NCBI GenBank assembly: GCA_964036275.1
Contig: OZ038435.1
Coordinates: 24,957,581 to 25,021,580 of the forward strand
Length of the DNA stretch: 64,000 nt
Reading direction: 5' to 3'
Source: Litoditis marina
Taxonomy: Eukaryota > Nematoda > Chromadorea > Rhabditida > Rhabditidae
Shown: piece by piece, positions 53,503 to 64,000 of the stretch
How the letters are laid out: every line of letters begins with the position of its first letter
How positions within the stretch are numbered: position 1 is the first letter of the stretch
The notes under the pieces: generated by a model
What the model saw: the letters and a program-made list of their open reading frames with translations, nothing else
Told to the model about the DNA's origin: nothing
Databases searched by the model: none
Translations under genes and position numbers: made by a program

Positions 53503-53530
53503 ATAAGATATAGCGAGTAACGAAATTATT

Positions 53531-53600
53531 CGTAGTTTGCGGTCGATACACGCCATAACTTATAAATTTTGACCAAAGAGGGGCGGGATCAAACTACAAA
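53531..53600. repeat. TGTAGTTTGATC short palindrome
   Basis: CGTAGTTTGCGGTCGATACACG on the left faces GGGATCAAACTACAAA on the right. The centre ATAACTTATAAATTTTG resembles ATAATTAATAAATTTTG near 42640, itself beside TTCAAACTACAAA. The adjoining CAGCGGGACAGTGCAACATA matches the block beside 27195. Confidence 0.65.
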
Positions 53601-55656
53601 TACAGCGGGACAGTGCAACATATATCGCATAAGCTTGCTTTGGAACCCTGTAGTCACGTAAAACAACGGAAATTCCGTGAAAAAAAGGTATAATCTCAAA
53701 TTGAACTGTTACTAAAGTTTTCACGTTTCATGTGACAATGGTTCAATACATTTTGTACTACATTTCTGGTCAGAAAGTACACTGAGCAGGCAGAATCTAG
53801 CTAGGTGAACGAAATTTGTTGCGTCCTATAAACAAACACCAAAGTTTCCATACTTGTACAGAAAGTGATAGAAAGCCTGAATTTGAGATAAATTGGAAAC
53901 TTTTTGAGAACCAAATGAGCTCACGGCACCCTAACGATGCTTGGTGGTCTCTAAACATAAAGACAGGAGATGGGTTGAGATCATTCTCATATGAAAATGA
54001 GTATGGGAAACGGTGCAGAAAACAACTTCTTTCCATTTGAACTCCGTTTAGTTGAAAATTCACGCCGGAAGCAGACAATAGCGGGACAGATTGCATGTTG
54101 AGAATACATTTGAGGACTGGTGGGAAACGAAAATTCATGAGAACTAAATTTGACGGAAAAGTGGGAGCCTGTGGGGATTCTTCGCAAAGATTGAACTTCA
54201 TGTCTGAAGCTCAGACAAGTGCTTTTTTTCGACCAGAAATAATTCTATGAAATACGTTGCGTATTACGTGCTTTGATAGCTAACCAAGATGCAACCTGTA
54301 AAAAAAGTCAAGCTTAACTAAGCTTAGGAGATGGTTTATTTATGCGTCTTTTTGAATACAAAATCGGTTTCAGCTCGGTTGGATGTCAAGGACAATAAGC
54401 AGCAGTTGTTTTGTTGGAAATTGCTAGTAAAATGTTCTTTTTCACAGAAATACAACAAAACAGAAGAACATAAAAACCTAAGAAAGTATTATTACCAGAA
54501 AACAGCGAAATTTTGTTTCAGTCCATTTCAAACAGACAATTGAAGAGGTAAGCAACCGAAACCAAAACAGCAGAATCAGCTGCGATGGCCCTGTTCTGCA
54601 TTACGAAGTCAGTGTTTTTGTGTTCTCAGTTCACTTGGCCAATAATTCGTTTAGCATCGAAATCTGCCCTCAATTAGCACACAAATATGGGAGACAACAG
54701 AAAAACTGAATTAGCCGATTCACAAGGGTTTCTAGAACACACCAAGAAAACCCAGTGAAGATTTCCTAGAAAGTGTCTGGAGGGGAGGGGGTAACACTAC
54801 AAAATTGAGGCAAAACCAGAGCAAAAAAGGAAGACAGCCACAGAAAGTTCATCTGAGAATGACTGAACGTATTTTCATCTTCTTTTTCGTTGGAGGTGGA
54901 ATTCTCAGTTTCTAGTTCGAGTAAAGTTGATTAGTTAATAGCCCGTTTTTTTGTAAAAATTTGTTTGTCTCTGAGCTGTTTGTCTTTCATCTCGAATTTC
55001 AGGATAATAGAGGAAATATGATTTAGGTCTAATGTCTATCAAAACATCACACGATCACAACACCAGACTAGATAGCAGCTACTGAAATTAACTTCAGAAA
55101 TCAAGAACCGAGAAAATATTCCTGGTTCAATCATTTTAGAAAAGGAAAAAACTTCAATTATAACGGTCAAGGTACAATGAACTGAATAGAATAGTTCATT
55201 GAATGTGGTACATCTGCATCTGCATCGCAGTTTTTCGATTTTGATCTAGTTCACCCTGTCTTACTCGACAATTCATTTGAGTATCAAGGAACCAAAATAC
55301 CAAGAAACTAGAGCCATCTTTACTGGAGGAAAAAACTAACAACTTAGATGTTGGAAGATAAATCGAGGTCCGACGAGCCAATCTTGGAACTCCTAGTCGA
55401 ATTAGCCGCCTTTTGTCAACAAAAAGCTATTCCGACTCATTGAGCACTCGACAAAGAGACATTTTCTCCAAATTAGCATGAATTCCCATAAGAAAGTCTT
55501 ATTTGCGGTTTCGTCGATGGTAACTAGACTTCAATCAAACATATGAGGGAAACGATGAAAATGAAAAGCATTATACAGTGTGAATCCACTTTTGATTTCG
55601 ATGGTTTTCTAATGAAGATTTAGGACTTGAAATATTCGTGTGCACTCGGTACATAT

Positions 55657-55818
55657 ACGGAAATTTTCCATCTGAGGTAAATGAACGGATAACAGAAGCA
55701 ATGAATTACCCAGACTGCTCTTTCGAGAAAGCCTTTCGAAAATTTGCAAGAAGAAGAGTAGTCTGGGTAATTCATTGCTTCTGTTATTCGTTCATTTACC
55801 TCAGATGGAAAATTTACG
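55657..55818. repeat. Long near-perfect hairpin
   Basis: Arms of about 63 bp (inner core CTGAGGTAAATGAACG and TAACAGAAGCAATGAATTAC with their reverse complement) pair with very few mismatches around a loop of about 30 nt. No other copy occurs in this window. It could be a MITE or a hairpin-RNA source. Confidence 0.85.
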
Positions 55819-56725
55819 ATAGAGTATAAAAAAAGAGACATTTCATGGAAAATGGTTCACAAATAACGAAGAAACGGGCAAAAAACTTTTCAAAACGTCT
55901 GCATAGTTGAGAACAAAAACTAATCTGCGCAGCGCTCCGCGCTGCGCACGATATATCGTTTAACGGAAACAGTGAAATAGAGAATACAGCAAGGAATTCC
56001 TATTTTTGTGAAATTGTGAGAATCTCATTGGTTTATTCATGAATTTGTACTTGATAAAAACAACAACACAAATCATGAAAAACTAGGGCCCATAAGGGGA
56101 ATCTTTGTGAAAAAGTAAGATGGTTGGTAAGCAGTGGAACGGCACCATCAACTAATGCTAATTTGAAATGAAAATACAAGCGCAAGCAAGACAGTTAAGT
56201 ATTTTGGTAATGCCATCAGCCCTTCGTCACTACTATATTCTAGTGTACTAGGGGGACGTGTGAGAGTGGTGAGGGGTCTGGTTGCAAGTCTCGGGGGTAA
56301 ACTTGGTACCATTAAGAGGGGCGACACAGAGAGAGAAGAATTTATCTTGGAAGAGAGAAAGAGGTCGCACTCTGGATACCCACTTGGGAACACTTTGTTA
56401 GGGTGGCACGGTGACTGCACGCAAGAAATAGTTATATTATGGCATTTGGCGGCAATGTGTTTTGTTTTGTGAAGAGACATTAAATACTACTCAAATGGGA
56501 ACTAACTTTTGAATGATGAATTTGCATTTCATTCAACAGATACACAACAAAAAGGGAATTTTTTGAACTAGATATATTGATTCGTCAGGGGTGAAAGCAT
56601 AGGTTAGATATACCCTCACATTTCCTGATCGCTTTTTCAGAAGGGAGTGAAAAGAACCGTGACGAAATCTAGCGGAAAACGTGTGTTTTCACGTGCTTTT
56701 GTACTAACTTCTTCTTTCCCGCGTC

Positions 56726-56771
56726 TTCATTTTGTAGGTTTTCTTTCAACTGACGGCTGCACGCCGTCCAA
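56726..56771 (+). promoter_or_regulatory. Possible trans-splice acceptor and 5' UTR of the basic-protein gene
   Basis: TTTTGTAG precedes an untranslated stretch of 34 nt (56738-56771) and the ATG at 56772. The acceptor is short of pyrimidines, so the site is tentative. Confidence 0.3.
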
Positions 56772-59700
56772 ATGCAAAAAGTTTGGAATTGTGAGTTTTT
56801 GGAATTCTTAAAGTTTTCATGTTTTTCAGACGATTGGGGTGAGCCAGTTCAGTGTAATAATTTTACTTCGATATGTTTTTGTTCTTCCTCCTTCGCCACT
56901 CTCTTTGAATTTAAATTGAATAACAATTTTTACTTTAGAAGTTGCTCGCACAGACAAAGTTAATAATTTTTGTGGTTTGTTGAATTTCGAGGTCATATGA
57001 AACAGAAACCTAACACTCATCGTGAGAGGTACTTGGGGTGATACCAAGTCGATTATGTTACAGCTTCATTTTGACGTTGACTACTACAGTAGTTTTTCTC
57101 GTGTCTTTTCAACCTGAGTTGAACAGAAATGTCTTACAACTAGTTTAGTTTGTTATCAAACAACAAATATAAGTGTGTATATCATTGTTACACTTTTTTT
57201 GACTGAGCGCATTTTAACCAAATTTCTTGCAGTTTTCCGCCGAAAAGATGATGCTGGAGAACAACAGAGGAAGAGGCATCAGGTGAGAATAGTAAATCTC
57301 GTTCTTAGATGACTGATGAAGTTTATGTCATTTTTTCTTTCAAGCTTACAAAGTTTTGGACGGATGAGATCTAGTGAGAAAATGACATTTTTCTTAGTCT
57401 GTAGCTACCTTCCATTTTCTCTTATAATTTTCAACTGTACAATTTTCAACAGAAACTTCAAATTGTCTATGTTTTTGAACTAATCCAAATCTATACACAC
57501 CTTCTTGGAAAAACAAATAGCTCAACATTCTAACATGTTTGTTGGCAGTGAGTTGCGATTACATAATCAATACCTTCAGTTTATAACGTTTATTGCGCAT
57601 AGAATACATAACAAAAAGTAGTCATGAGTTAGTGAATAAATTATCCTGAGAACAACCGGTATCTCGTTTGTTTTCACGTTTTACGTGCCAAATTCAGCCA
57701 TATCAAATTTGACGTTTTTGCCACGTGCGCGTTAGACGCGTCTGAAAAGTTTTCATTCACTTTTTAGTTTTCAAGCAGGGCTGTCGGTTGGATCCATATG
57801 TATTCTAGGAAACCAAAGGTGGTTCTTTTGAAATATCCAAAATTTATCGAATTTATTTCGGAAATGAAGATATTTCTTATTTTCTGTATTTAATTTATTC
57901 CAGAATGACCAGAAAGAAGAAAAAGGAAAGAAAGCGGATGAAAAGGGGAACAAATCAATGACATGTGTTCGCAAAAAGGTATTTGTAATAGTTTCATTGT
58001 ATTCGAAACTTTACTTTGTTTTGTAATAATTGTTATTCTCCTTGTATTGGAAACTTCCTATGAAACTTAACCTAAACTACTTACTAAACATTACATACTT
58101 GTTATCTTTCTAAACTTACTATCAACTTGAACAGCAAATGAAGGCTACTCGTTGAGAAAACCAAGAAATTCACTAAAAATTCTGAATATTCGTCGCTTCT
58201 CTCTGAACTGTGCTTCCGAATGGTACCATGGTTATCTTGTTCAGAAGTCCCCCAAGCGACAGTCCACCTCGAAGCCCCGACCTCCAACTCTGGAGCAGTC
58301 CACTACCAGAAAAAAGTCGAGGAGTCCCACAAAAACGGTGGGTTCTCCAGTTTCTATGAAAACAGTAGAATGTCCACCGAAGTTGGAGAGTTTGCGAGCT
58401 TAGACCACACTAACTAGATGGGAATGACACTGGTGTATAGTTCCTCCCATTCCTGTGTGTAGTTCTCGTCTACAACTGCTACAGTGTATTGTCAAACTCA
58501 GTCAAATTTTGATTTGAAGTTCAATGTGTTTTGTAACGTTCACTATAGTCGTCGCCAACGGAAAGGAGGGAGGGTACTGTATATCTCATTTTCCGCTGTG
58601 TAAGCATACATGTCTTCTATTCCACAGCATACCCGTAACATACTCTAATAGCGCAGTGGTTAGCGGGCGGCTACGAATTTTTTGCTCGCAGGTTCGATTC
58701 CGGGCAGAGACAGTAACGTATACATTTGGCATCCACTATAGTCGACTATATAGACTAGTCGATTATACAGTATTGGTGATCATAGCCGATTTGTAGTTTG
58801 ATCTCTATACTGTGCATACTCTTTGTGTTTTACGCCGCAAAAGCAAACTACAAACACCGAACAACATTCATTTTCAGACAAAAGCTACAACCAAGGCCGC
58901 ACCATCTATGAAAGTTCGAATGGAATCGAAAACGTCAGCCTCAACAAAGCCGACGACACGGGTGGAGAAAAAATCTAATCAACCGGAAAAGTCTAGAAAA
59001 CCGGAAACAACTGAGAGAACTGTCAAGAAGTGAGCCTAAAAATCAGTTTCAAAATTTAGCATTTGTAGCTCGTTTATGCGTATATACTTTGATTTATAAT
59101 AAACCACATAGGATCAGGTTCTGCCTTTGGTTAGAAATGGAATTGTACCGTACCTGAACATCGTGAAACGCGCTCGAATCACTACAGGTGGTTGGAAAAC
59201 TATTGAAACCTAATATATCGGAGTCGTTTAGGTCAAAACGTGACCGACAAACTGACTTGCGTCTGGTATTTTCAGTTGCGAACGCAACCAATAGGTTAAC
59301 GAAGTGCTGTATTTGAGATGGAATGTTGTTTGATACAATTCAAAACTCAAACAACAAGTTGTTCGGTGGTTGGATTGCAACGGTTTTCGAAATGCTACTT
59401 GCAGAGCACCCAGCACCGAGAGAGTTCAAATGAGTCGCAGGCAACCCGTTTCAAGAGAAGGTCGATCGGAAGCTAAAAGGTGACAATAATCATTGTTCCA
59501 GCTATTCTCTGATTCAGGTAACCGAGAAGTGGTCCCTTTTTATCGGTAGGGTTTGCAATCTGGTTTGTAGTTTGCTGTTTTGGAAACCTCGATGTGATAC
59601 AGCTTGGGTTTTTGAATCAATAGACCGACTCGGAACTCTAAAACCTATTTCTCCCAAGACTATGAAACTGAAATTGATTTCTTGAACTACAATTCCTACA

Positions 59701-62700
59701 AACAATCGGTGACTTACGATCATACCTAAAGTAAGGTTTTCTTCAAGTTCAATATTTTTCAATTCTGGGGAAAAATCTACAATCGTCCCCCACCCAACAA
59801 TCACCCCCCTCGTGGTACTATTACCCCCCACCTAATTGAAATCCCAGAAAAGTCGCGCGAAGGTGGGGGGTAATTGGTAAATGGGTGGGGGGACATTGTA
59901 CATCTTCGACAATGAACAATCACCCCCCACAAAACAAAATGGGGGGGGGGGGGTGATAGTACATACCCGGAAATGATGAACAATCACCCCCCACTCAACC
60001 GAAGCCTGCAGTAAATAAGCATGGTGTATAATCGCCCCCAAAGGTGGGGGGTGATTGTAGTACGGGCCCTTTTTAACCCATTTTCGACCAGGGTGGGGGG
60101 CAAATGTAAACTACTCCTAAAAATTTCACATTGTCAATCCTTTCAATGTGTCGTTTCAGTGTGACTCGATCGTCGTACCTGAGTCCGGGGACGGATGCCA
60201 AGAGCAAGAAGATTGGCGGTCAATCCGTGGAAGTTAGTTCGGACAGACCGGATAAGGAAGAAGAGAGCCGCAGCAGTCTGTGTAAGTAGCTCCGTGTTTC
60301 TATGTTCCATCACTTTCTTGTTATTACTCCTGTGATATTATTACGAGAAGAGTTTCCTCAACTCAAATGAGTTGGTTCGCATTGAATGATCAAACTACAA
60401 GTACAAGTCTTCCTCATCCGAGACACAGGCTGTCTGCCACTGTCTGCGTTCTCACTCACCGTCACGCTCTCTCGCTTTCGTAGTTGGTTATGTTCAGTGG
60501 TTTGACGCAAGTGTAGTGGGTGCCTAATTTATACATTTTTGTCTCTCGCCGGAATCGGACCTGCGAGCAAAAGTTCGGAAGCAGGGCGCTAACCACTGCG
60601 CTACAAGAGCACATGCGCAGTAGGCTTTGGAATCGAGCACATGTATGCATACACAGCGAAAAGTGAGATATACAGTACCCTTCTGCCTTTTTGTTGGCGA
60701 CTATAATATATCTGTGCTGTTTTCAGCTCGAATCCGCGAAGTGAGCGGTCGCGCGGTTCGTAGAGTGAAAACGTTTGTCAGTCGTCCGATAAAAAAGGCG
60801 ACATTCGACAAAGTTGTGGCCAAAGTGCAAGCTCGAAAGGAGGCAGAAAAGACGTCGGACAAGGTGAGCAGTTTGTTGTTGGAGTCCACGCTCTACATTG
60901 TTAGAGTTCACGTATAAACCGTAATGACTATGAACATTTATTTCTAAAATAACGTCAACTTCATGTTGATTGTTACAAAGTTCTTTGCTTTCCGAATCTC
61001 GGTCCAATTTCCCACACTATGTGCCAGATTGCGAACATATTGAATAAATATAGTTCGCACATTTCCTAACTGGACTTGGGCATCTTGCCAATGAAATTTC
61101 AAGGCAGTTTTTGAACATGTTGAAATACTTCAAAACAATCGAAATTTATGTGAAGGGATCTTCTCCTGCGTCACAACACGTATTCAAGAAAGCTTTCTCT
61201 ACAATACACGTTTTCTATAAATAACAGCCTTCCAAAGTGTTTTTCACGCTGCCAACGAGTCCAGTTGGGAAATGTGAGCACTATATCCAATATTGCAGAC
61301 ACCCACATTACATCCTGGTGAGGACCGTTTCCCGAAACCAATGCACCACTCTTCTCACGAGAGAACAAGGAAGAAACAGAAGCCTGACGATGTGGGTGAC
61401 GTTTTTCATTTCACAAAACTTTGACATGAACTGAATCTGAATAAGTACTCGAGAAGCGTTGTCTTTTGAAACGTCTGAATAGTGTAAGAACTGCAGCTTC
61501 CCCATTGAAGTGTCGATCGTTGTACTTTAGTCATATATACGCTCGTTCAATGTCCACTTTTCTGTTCATCATGGTTTCTATTATTGTTTTCATTTTGTTC
61601 AAATTCAGTTGGTTTTCATTTACTTTCTGTTTCTCTATGTATCTCACATGCTTGCATGTATATAAATCAATCAATAAAGTAAGGAAAACACTGCTCATTT
61701 CACAATGTTTCAACCTCCACTCGTCACTAGCTTCCGACAACTATAATTGTGATGAATTTTATTGAATTTCAGGCATTTGCGTCTAACCAGCAAATAGAAC
61801 AAGTTGCAAGGCAGGCCAATCAGGTAACCACATCAAAAACAACGGAAAATCTTCGAAACATGAAAAATCTAAGAAATATGAGGAAACCAACTAATGCACA
61901 CTATCGATTTGTTCTTATTCCGATTTGAGTACTTACTGTTTTTTTTTCTTTCAAAGGAAATGTCCTCTAAGTTAATTCGTTTTGATTTGATTTGGAAGTA
62001 TAACTGTCGCAACTTTGTATATGTTTGTAACTTGTAACAAGTCTAACTGATTTAGAAAAAAACTCGCGTAGTGAACTTTTACCATAAATTAGAAGTTATA
62101 TGTAGAAGTTCAACTTAAAACAAACGCCTAGCCTTCAGAAATCATCCGGGTTCACTTCTGTTTCCACAATGCCGTCCGGAGCTGTTCCTCTGACATGTAA
62201 TAAGGACAATGACGGCCAGATTCTTCTGCCCAACGGAAGTCCCTTTTGGAGTACGCAGAGAAAACCAACCGAAGAAGATCTGGTATGTGGTTTCAATTAC
62301 CTTGATACTGCTCGCTTGATATAGTTAGCTGGTATGAGTTCGCTCAGACAAAACTAGTCGGTACTGTTCATATTTTTTAGTTCGGAACCACTGGGTTTAT
62401 AGTTTCAAAACCAAAAACCAACCGAGGAAGATATGGTATGTGGGGTAATAACGATGCTGCTCCATAAGGAAGATTATGTGGATCACTTCAAACACTTCGG
62501 TCCTTTAAACTGTTATATAAGGTTCACTCAGACAAAACTAGTCGGTACTGTACATCTAGTACGGAACCACTGGGTTTGTAGTTTTCAAACCAGAAACCAA
62601 CCGAGCAAGATCTGATATGTGGCTGTAGAGGCTGCCAACTGCCAACTGTGAAACATAAGTGTAGAGCATACGTGCGCGTAAATTGTATATGTGTATATGC

Positions 62701-63770
62701 GCACATAGTTCAGTTTTTTTGCCAAATCCGTTTAGCTCCATGCGCTCATCTCAGTTTTCGACCACGTAACGTTTTGCACACCTAGTTGAAGGGCGGTATC
62801 AATTTTTTTGCAGGATGACAGCGGAACAGAAGACGATCTTCCACTGGATTCTGAAGTTCTGCTCGACGTTCACGAAGGAAAGAAGAAACTGATCAACATG
62901 CCTAACATACCGTAGGTGTCCAATTTTGTCTGTTTGACAAAGGTGAATGTTTCCCGCTAGCTGTAATAGTTTCTAATATGATATTATAGAATTGTGCTGG
63001 ATCCCCTGAACGAGTTGACAGAGTTGACAAGAAGGGACAAGTTGTTCTTCAATCGGGACATTCTCTTCGGAAACACCGTTCGAAACATGATCAATCTCAA
63101 TGGTGAGCTTTATCTTTCCAGTGTGTTATCAAAATAGTTTTACGAACAGAAAATGATCAGTATTTACGAGTAACCTACTTAATTACTACAATCAATAAAG
63201 TAATAGATTGTTTATTATTAAATGAACAACACTAATTGAAACTAGTAACCCAAGTTTATTGTAGACATGTCGACCAAAGTGACCGCCATCAGAAAGAAGG
63301 ACAAACGACCGATCAACTTCACCGAACCCACCACCGCGCGGGTCTACGATGTAGGTTCATCCTCACAAACCGAAACTGGTAGACATAGAGAGGGACTTAG
63401 AGAGGGACATAGAGAAGGACTTAGAGAGGGAGTTGTTCTTGCGTGGTGTATTGCGAAAGGATGCGACATGTAATACATAAATCCCAATGTTGTGTGAAAA
63501 CTAGAATCATAAAAGTGACCAGCTGTCTCGAAGTCTTACTGTAGGATTCCGCGTATATGTGAAACAGAAGAAATAGGTATAGGGTTCGCTCAGAGGAAAA
63601 TTATTTAGTCGTGAGATGAGATCCCGTTCTGAGGTCTAGATCCAACGACAGCTTAGATATTCTTCATCAATATATTTTTCTATCTTCAGCGGTCGACCGC
63701 CCAGCAGTCCTACGAGGCACCCTTCGTTCCCGCCGAAACCACCCATGGAGACAACCCGTCGTCGGTCTAG
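56772..63770 (+). CDS. Unrecognised 434-residue basic, low-complexity protein
   Basis: The 15 exons join in phase to 435 codons: 56772-56790, 56830-56838, 57233-57282, 57904-57978, 58245-58337, 58878-59029, 59405-59479, 60160-60281, 60727-60863, 61773-61823, 62139-62282, 62814-62911, 62990-63102, 63265-63350, 63690-63770. The first half is Lys/Arg/Ser/Thr/Pro-rich and likely disordered, with nuclear-signal-like clusters (RKKKSPKRQ, RKKSRSPTK). A basic helical stretch follows (REVSGRAVRRVKTFVSRPIKK). The more ordered C-terminal half has SPFWSTQRKPTEEDL, an acidic SGTEDDLPLDSE and ELTELTRRDKLFFNRD, and ends in PSSV. No enzymatic motif, signal peptide or membrane segment is visible. A nuclear or chromosome-associated role is only a guess from composition. 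The first two exons (19 nt, then a 9-nt microexon after a 39-bp intron) are the least certain; later exons are well supported by splice sites and phase. Confidence 0.7.
58543..58742 (+). mobile_element. tRNA-derived SINE-like element, copy 5
   Basis: Plus-strand copy with A box TAGCGCAGTGGTTAGCGGG and B box GGTTCGATTCCGG. The direct repeat CACTATAGTCG occurs at both ends (about 58541 and 58734), a possible target-site duplication. It is in the intron 58338-58877. Confidence 0.8.
58792..58852. repeat. TGTAGTTTGATC short palindrome
   Basis: TGTAGTTTGATCTC on the left faces AGCAAACTACA on the right. It lies in the intron just upstream of the exon starting at 58878. Confidence 0.6.
59770..60110. 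repeat. Cluster of alternating G6 and C6 blocks
   Basis: About a dozen blocks of the type AATCACCCCCCAC or its inverse GTGGGGGGTGATT alternate along 340 bp, with a run of 13 G at 59941-59953. Inverted neighbours could form hairpins, and each strand carries enough G tracts for quadruplexes. It fills most of the intron 59480-60159. Confidence 0.85.
60513..60708 (-). mobile_element. tRNA-derived SINE-like element, copy 6
   Basis: Minus-strand copy with A box TAGCGCAGTGGTTAGCGC and B box GGTCCGATTCCGG. It ends about 18 bp before the acceptor of the exon 60727-60863, so its head almost abuts the splice site. Confidence 0.8.
62265..62625 (+). repeat. Tandemly copied exon end and splice donor
   Basis: The end of exon 62139-62282 plus donor (AAACCAACCGAAGAAGATCTG then GTATGTGG) recurs at about 62415-62441 and 62592-62617 with changes. 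The preceding segment TCAGACAAAACTAGTCGGTACTGT..ACGGAACCACTGGGTTT is also duplicated. A fragment of the GACGATTATGTGG MITE (about 62466-62516) lies between the copies. Confidence 0.75.
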
Positions 63771-64000
63771 ATACTTATCGATAGAGTAAACATATACTGT
63801 TAGTTATAAAGATGTCATGCTGTTGCTATTATTCACTTATTTATCTACAGCGAAAAGTTTCACTGTTTCGAAGCAAGCACATACTGTGTATGCTGCCCTA
63901 TTCCGTTCTGTTTGTAGTTTTCTCCGGTGAATATTTTATTTAACCCGGTAATTTGTTAACCCAATCAGTTAACCTTAACCGGGTTACCTGGTTAACCGTT
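63771..64000. other. 3' flank of the basic-protein gene with a truncated repeat
   Basis: 63880-63917 carries the block GTGTATGCTGCCCTATTCCG followed by TTTGTAGTTT, the inverted form of the sequence next to the 27129 and 53531 palindromes. From about 63941 to the window edge the DNA becomes rich in GTTAACC and GGTTACC, apparently one end of a foldback cut by the window. No terminator or polyadenylation signal is obvious. Confidence 0.5.

Larger units (their letters stand above)
53503..56737. other. Divergent intergenic region between the HECW gene and the basic-protein gene
   Basis: The two flanking genes point away from each other, so both promoters should lie here. Content: a TGTAGTTTGATC palindrome (53531-53600), two long but unconvincing minus-strand ORFs (53797-54201 and 56148-56480) and a strong hairpin (55657-55818). 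The rest is AT-rich with no recognised element. Confidence 0.4.

Noticed and set aside
53797..54201. 134-residue minus-strand ORF upstream of the HECW gene
   Set aside because: It is the longest free ORF in the gap, but the peptide has no domain, no signal peptide and mixed composition. Parts resemble non-coding DNA near 26480-26530. Transcript data would be needed.
56148..56480. 110-residue minus-strand ORF with a hydrophobic C-terminus, overlapped by a 70-residue plus-strand ORF
   Set aside because: Both strands are open, which is typical of chance in this composition, and neither shows a recognisable family or splice context.

Overview
This window is nuclear DNA from a rhabditid nematode, most probably a Caenorhabditis species. 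Genes are split by many short introns whose 3' splice sites follow the worm TTTCAG pattern. Several first coding exons sit just behind splice-acceptor-like sites with no visible upstream coding exon, as expected for spliced-leader trans-splicing. The recognisable proteins match metazoan families. All gene models below were assembled by eye from splice sites, reading phase and family resemblance; there is no transcript evidence.

Layout, left to right. 1-1988 is gene-poor, with one possible terminal exon. 1989-5428 (minus) encodes a protein I read as a divergent ASCC2-like subunit (ribosome-rescue / ASC-1 complex). 6353-18676 (minus) is a complete 32-exon DEAH-box helicase of the DHX37/Dhr1 family (worm rha-2), 1207 residues. 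19295-22354 (minus) is a polyubiquitin gene (ubq-1) of exactly seven 76-residue units, with introns at the same codon in every unit and three nearly identical exon-intron modules. 22366-28294 is a long gene-poor stretch with small candidate ORFs. 28295-34472 (minus) is a CK1/TTBK-like kinase fold that lacks the catalytic Asp of HRD, hence probably a pseudokinase; its last intron carries a 1.9 kb foldback element. 36094-37762 (minus) is a small secreted-protein gene whose exon 2/3 junction does not keep frame. 39283-53489 (minus) is a complete 24-exon HECW-type HECT ubiquitin ligase (hecw-1-like), 912 residues. 56772-63770 (plus) is a 15-exon gene for an unrecognised 434-residue basic protein.

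Introns and intergenic DNA are dense in repeats: six copies of a tRNA-derived SINE-like element of about 190-210 bp with intact A and B boxes, short palindromes bounded by TGTAGTTTGATC, GGTTACC-rich foldbacks, several MITE-like hairpins, long G runs and a (GATA)n tract pressed against a splice acceptor. The protein genes look like an ordinary housekeeping and regulatory neighbourhood (ubiquitin, ubiquitin ligase, ribosome biogenesis, ribosome rescue) rather than a single functional cluster; I see no clear operon. The most unusual content is the repeat landscape, the pseudokinase, the homogenised ubiquitin introns and the unrecognised basic protein.
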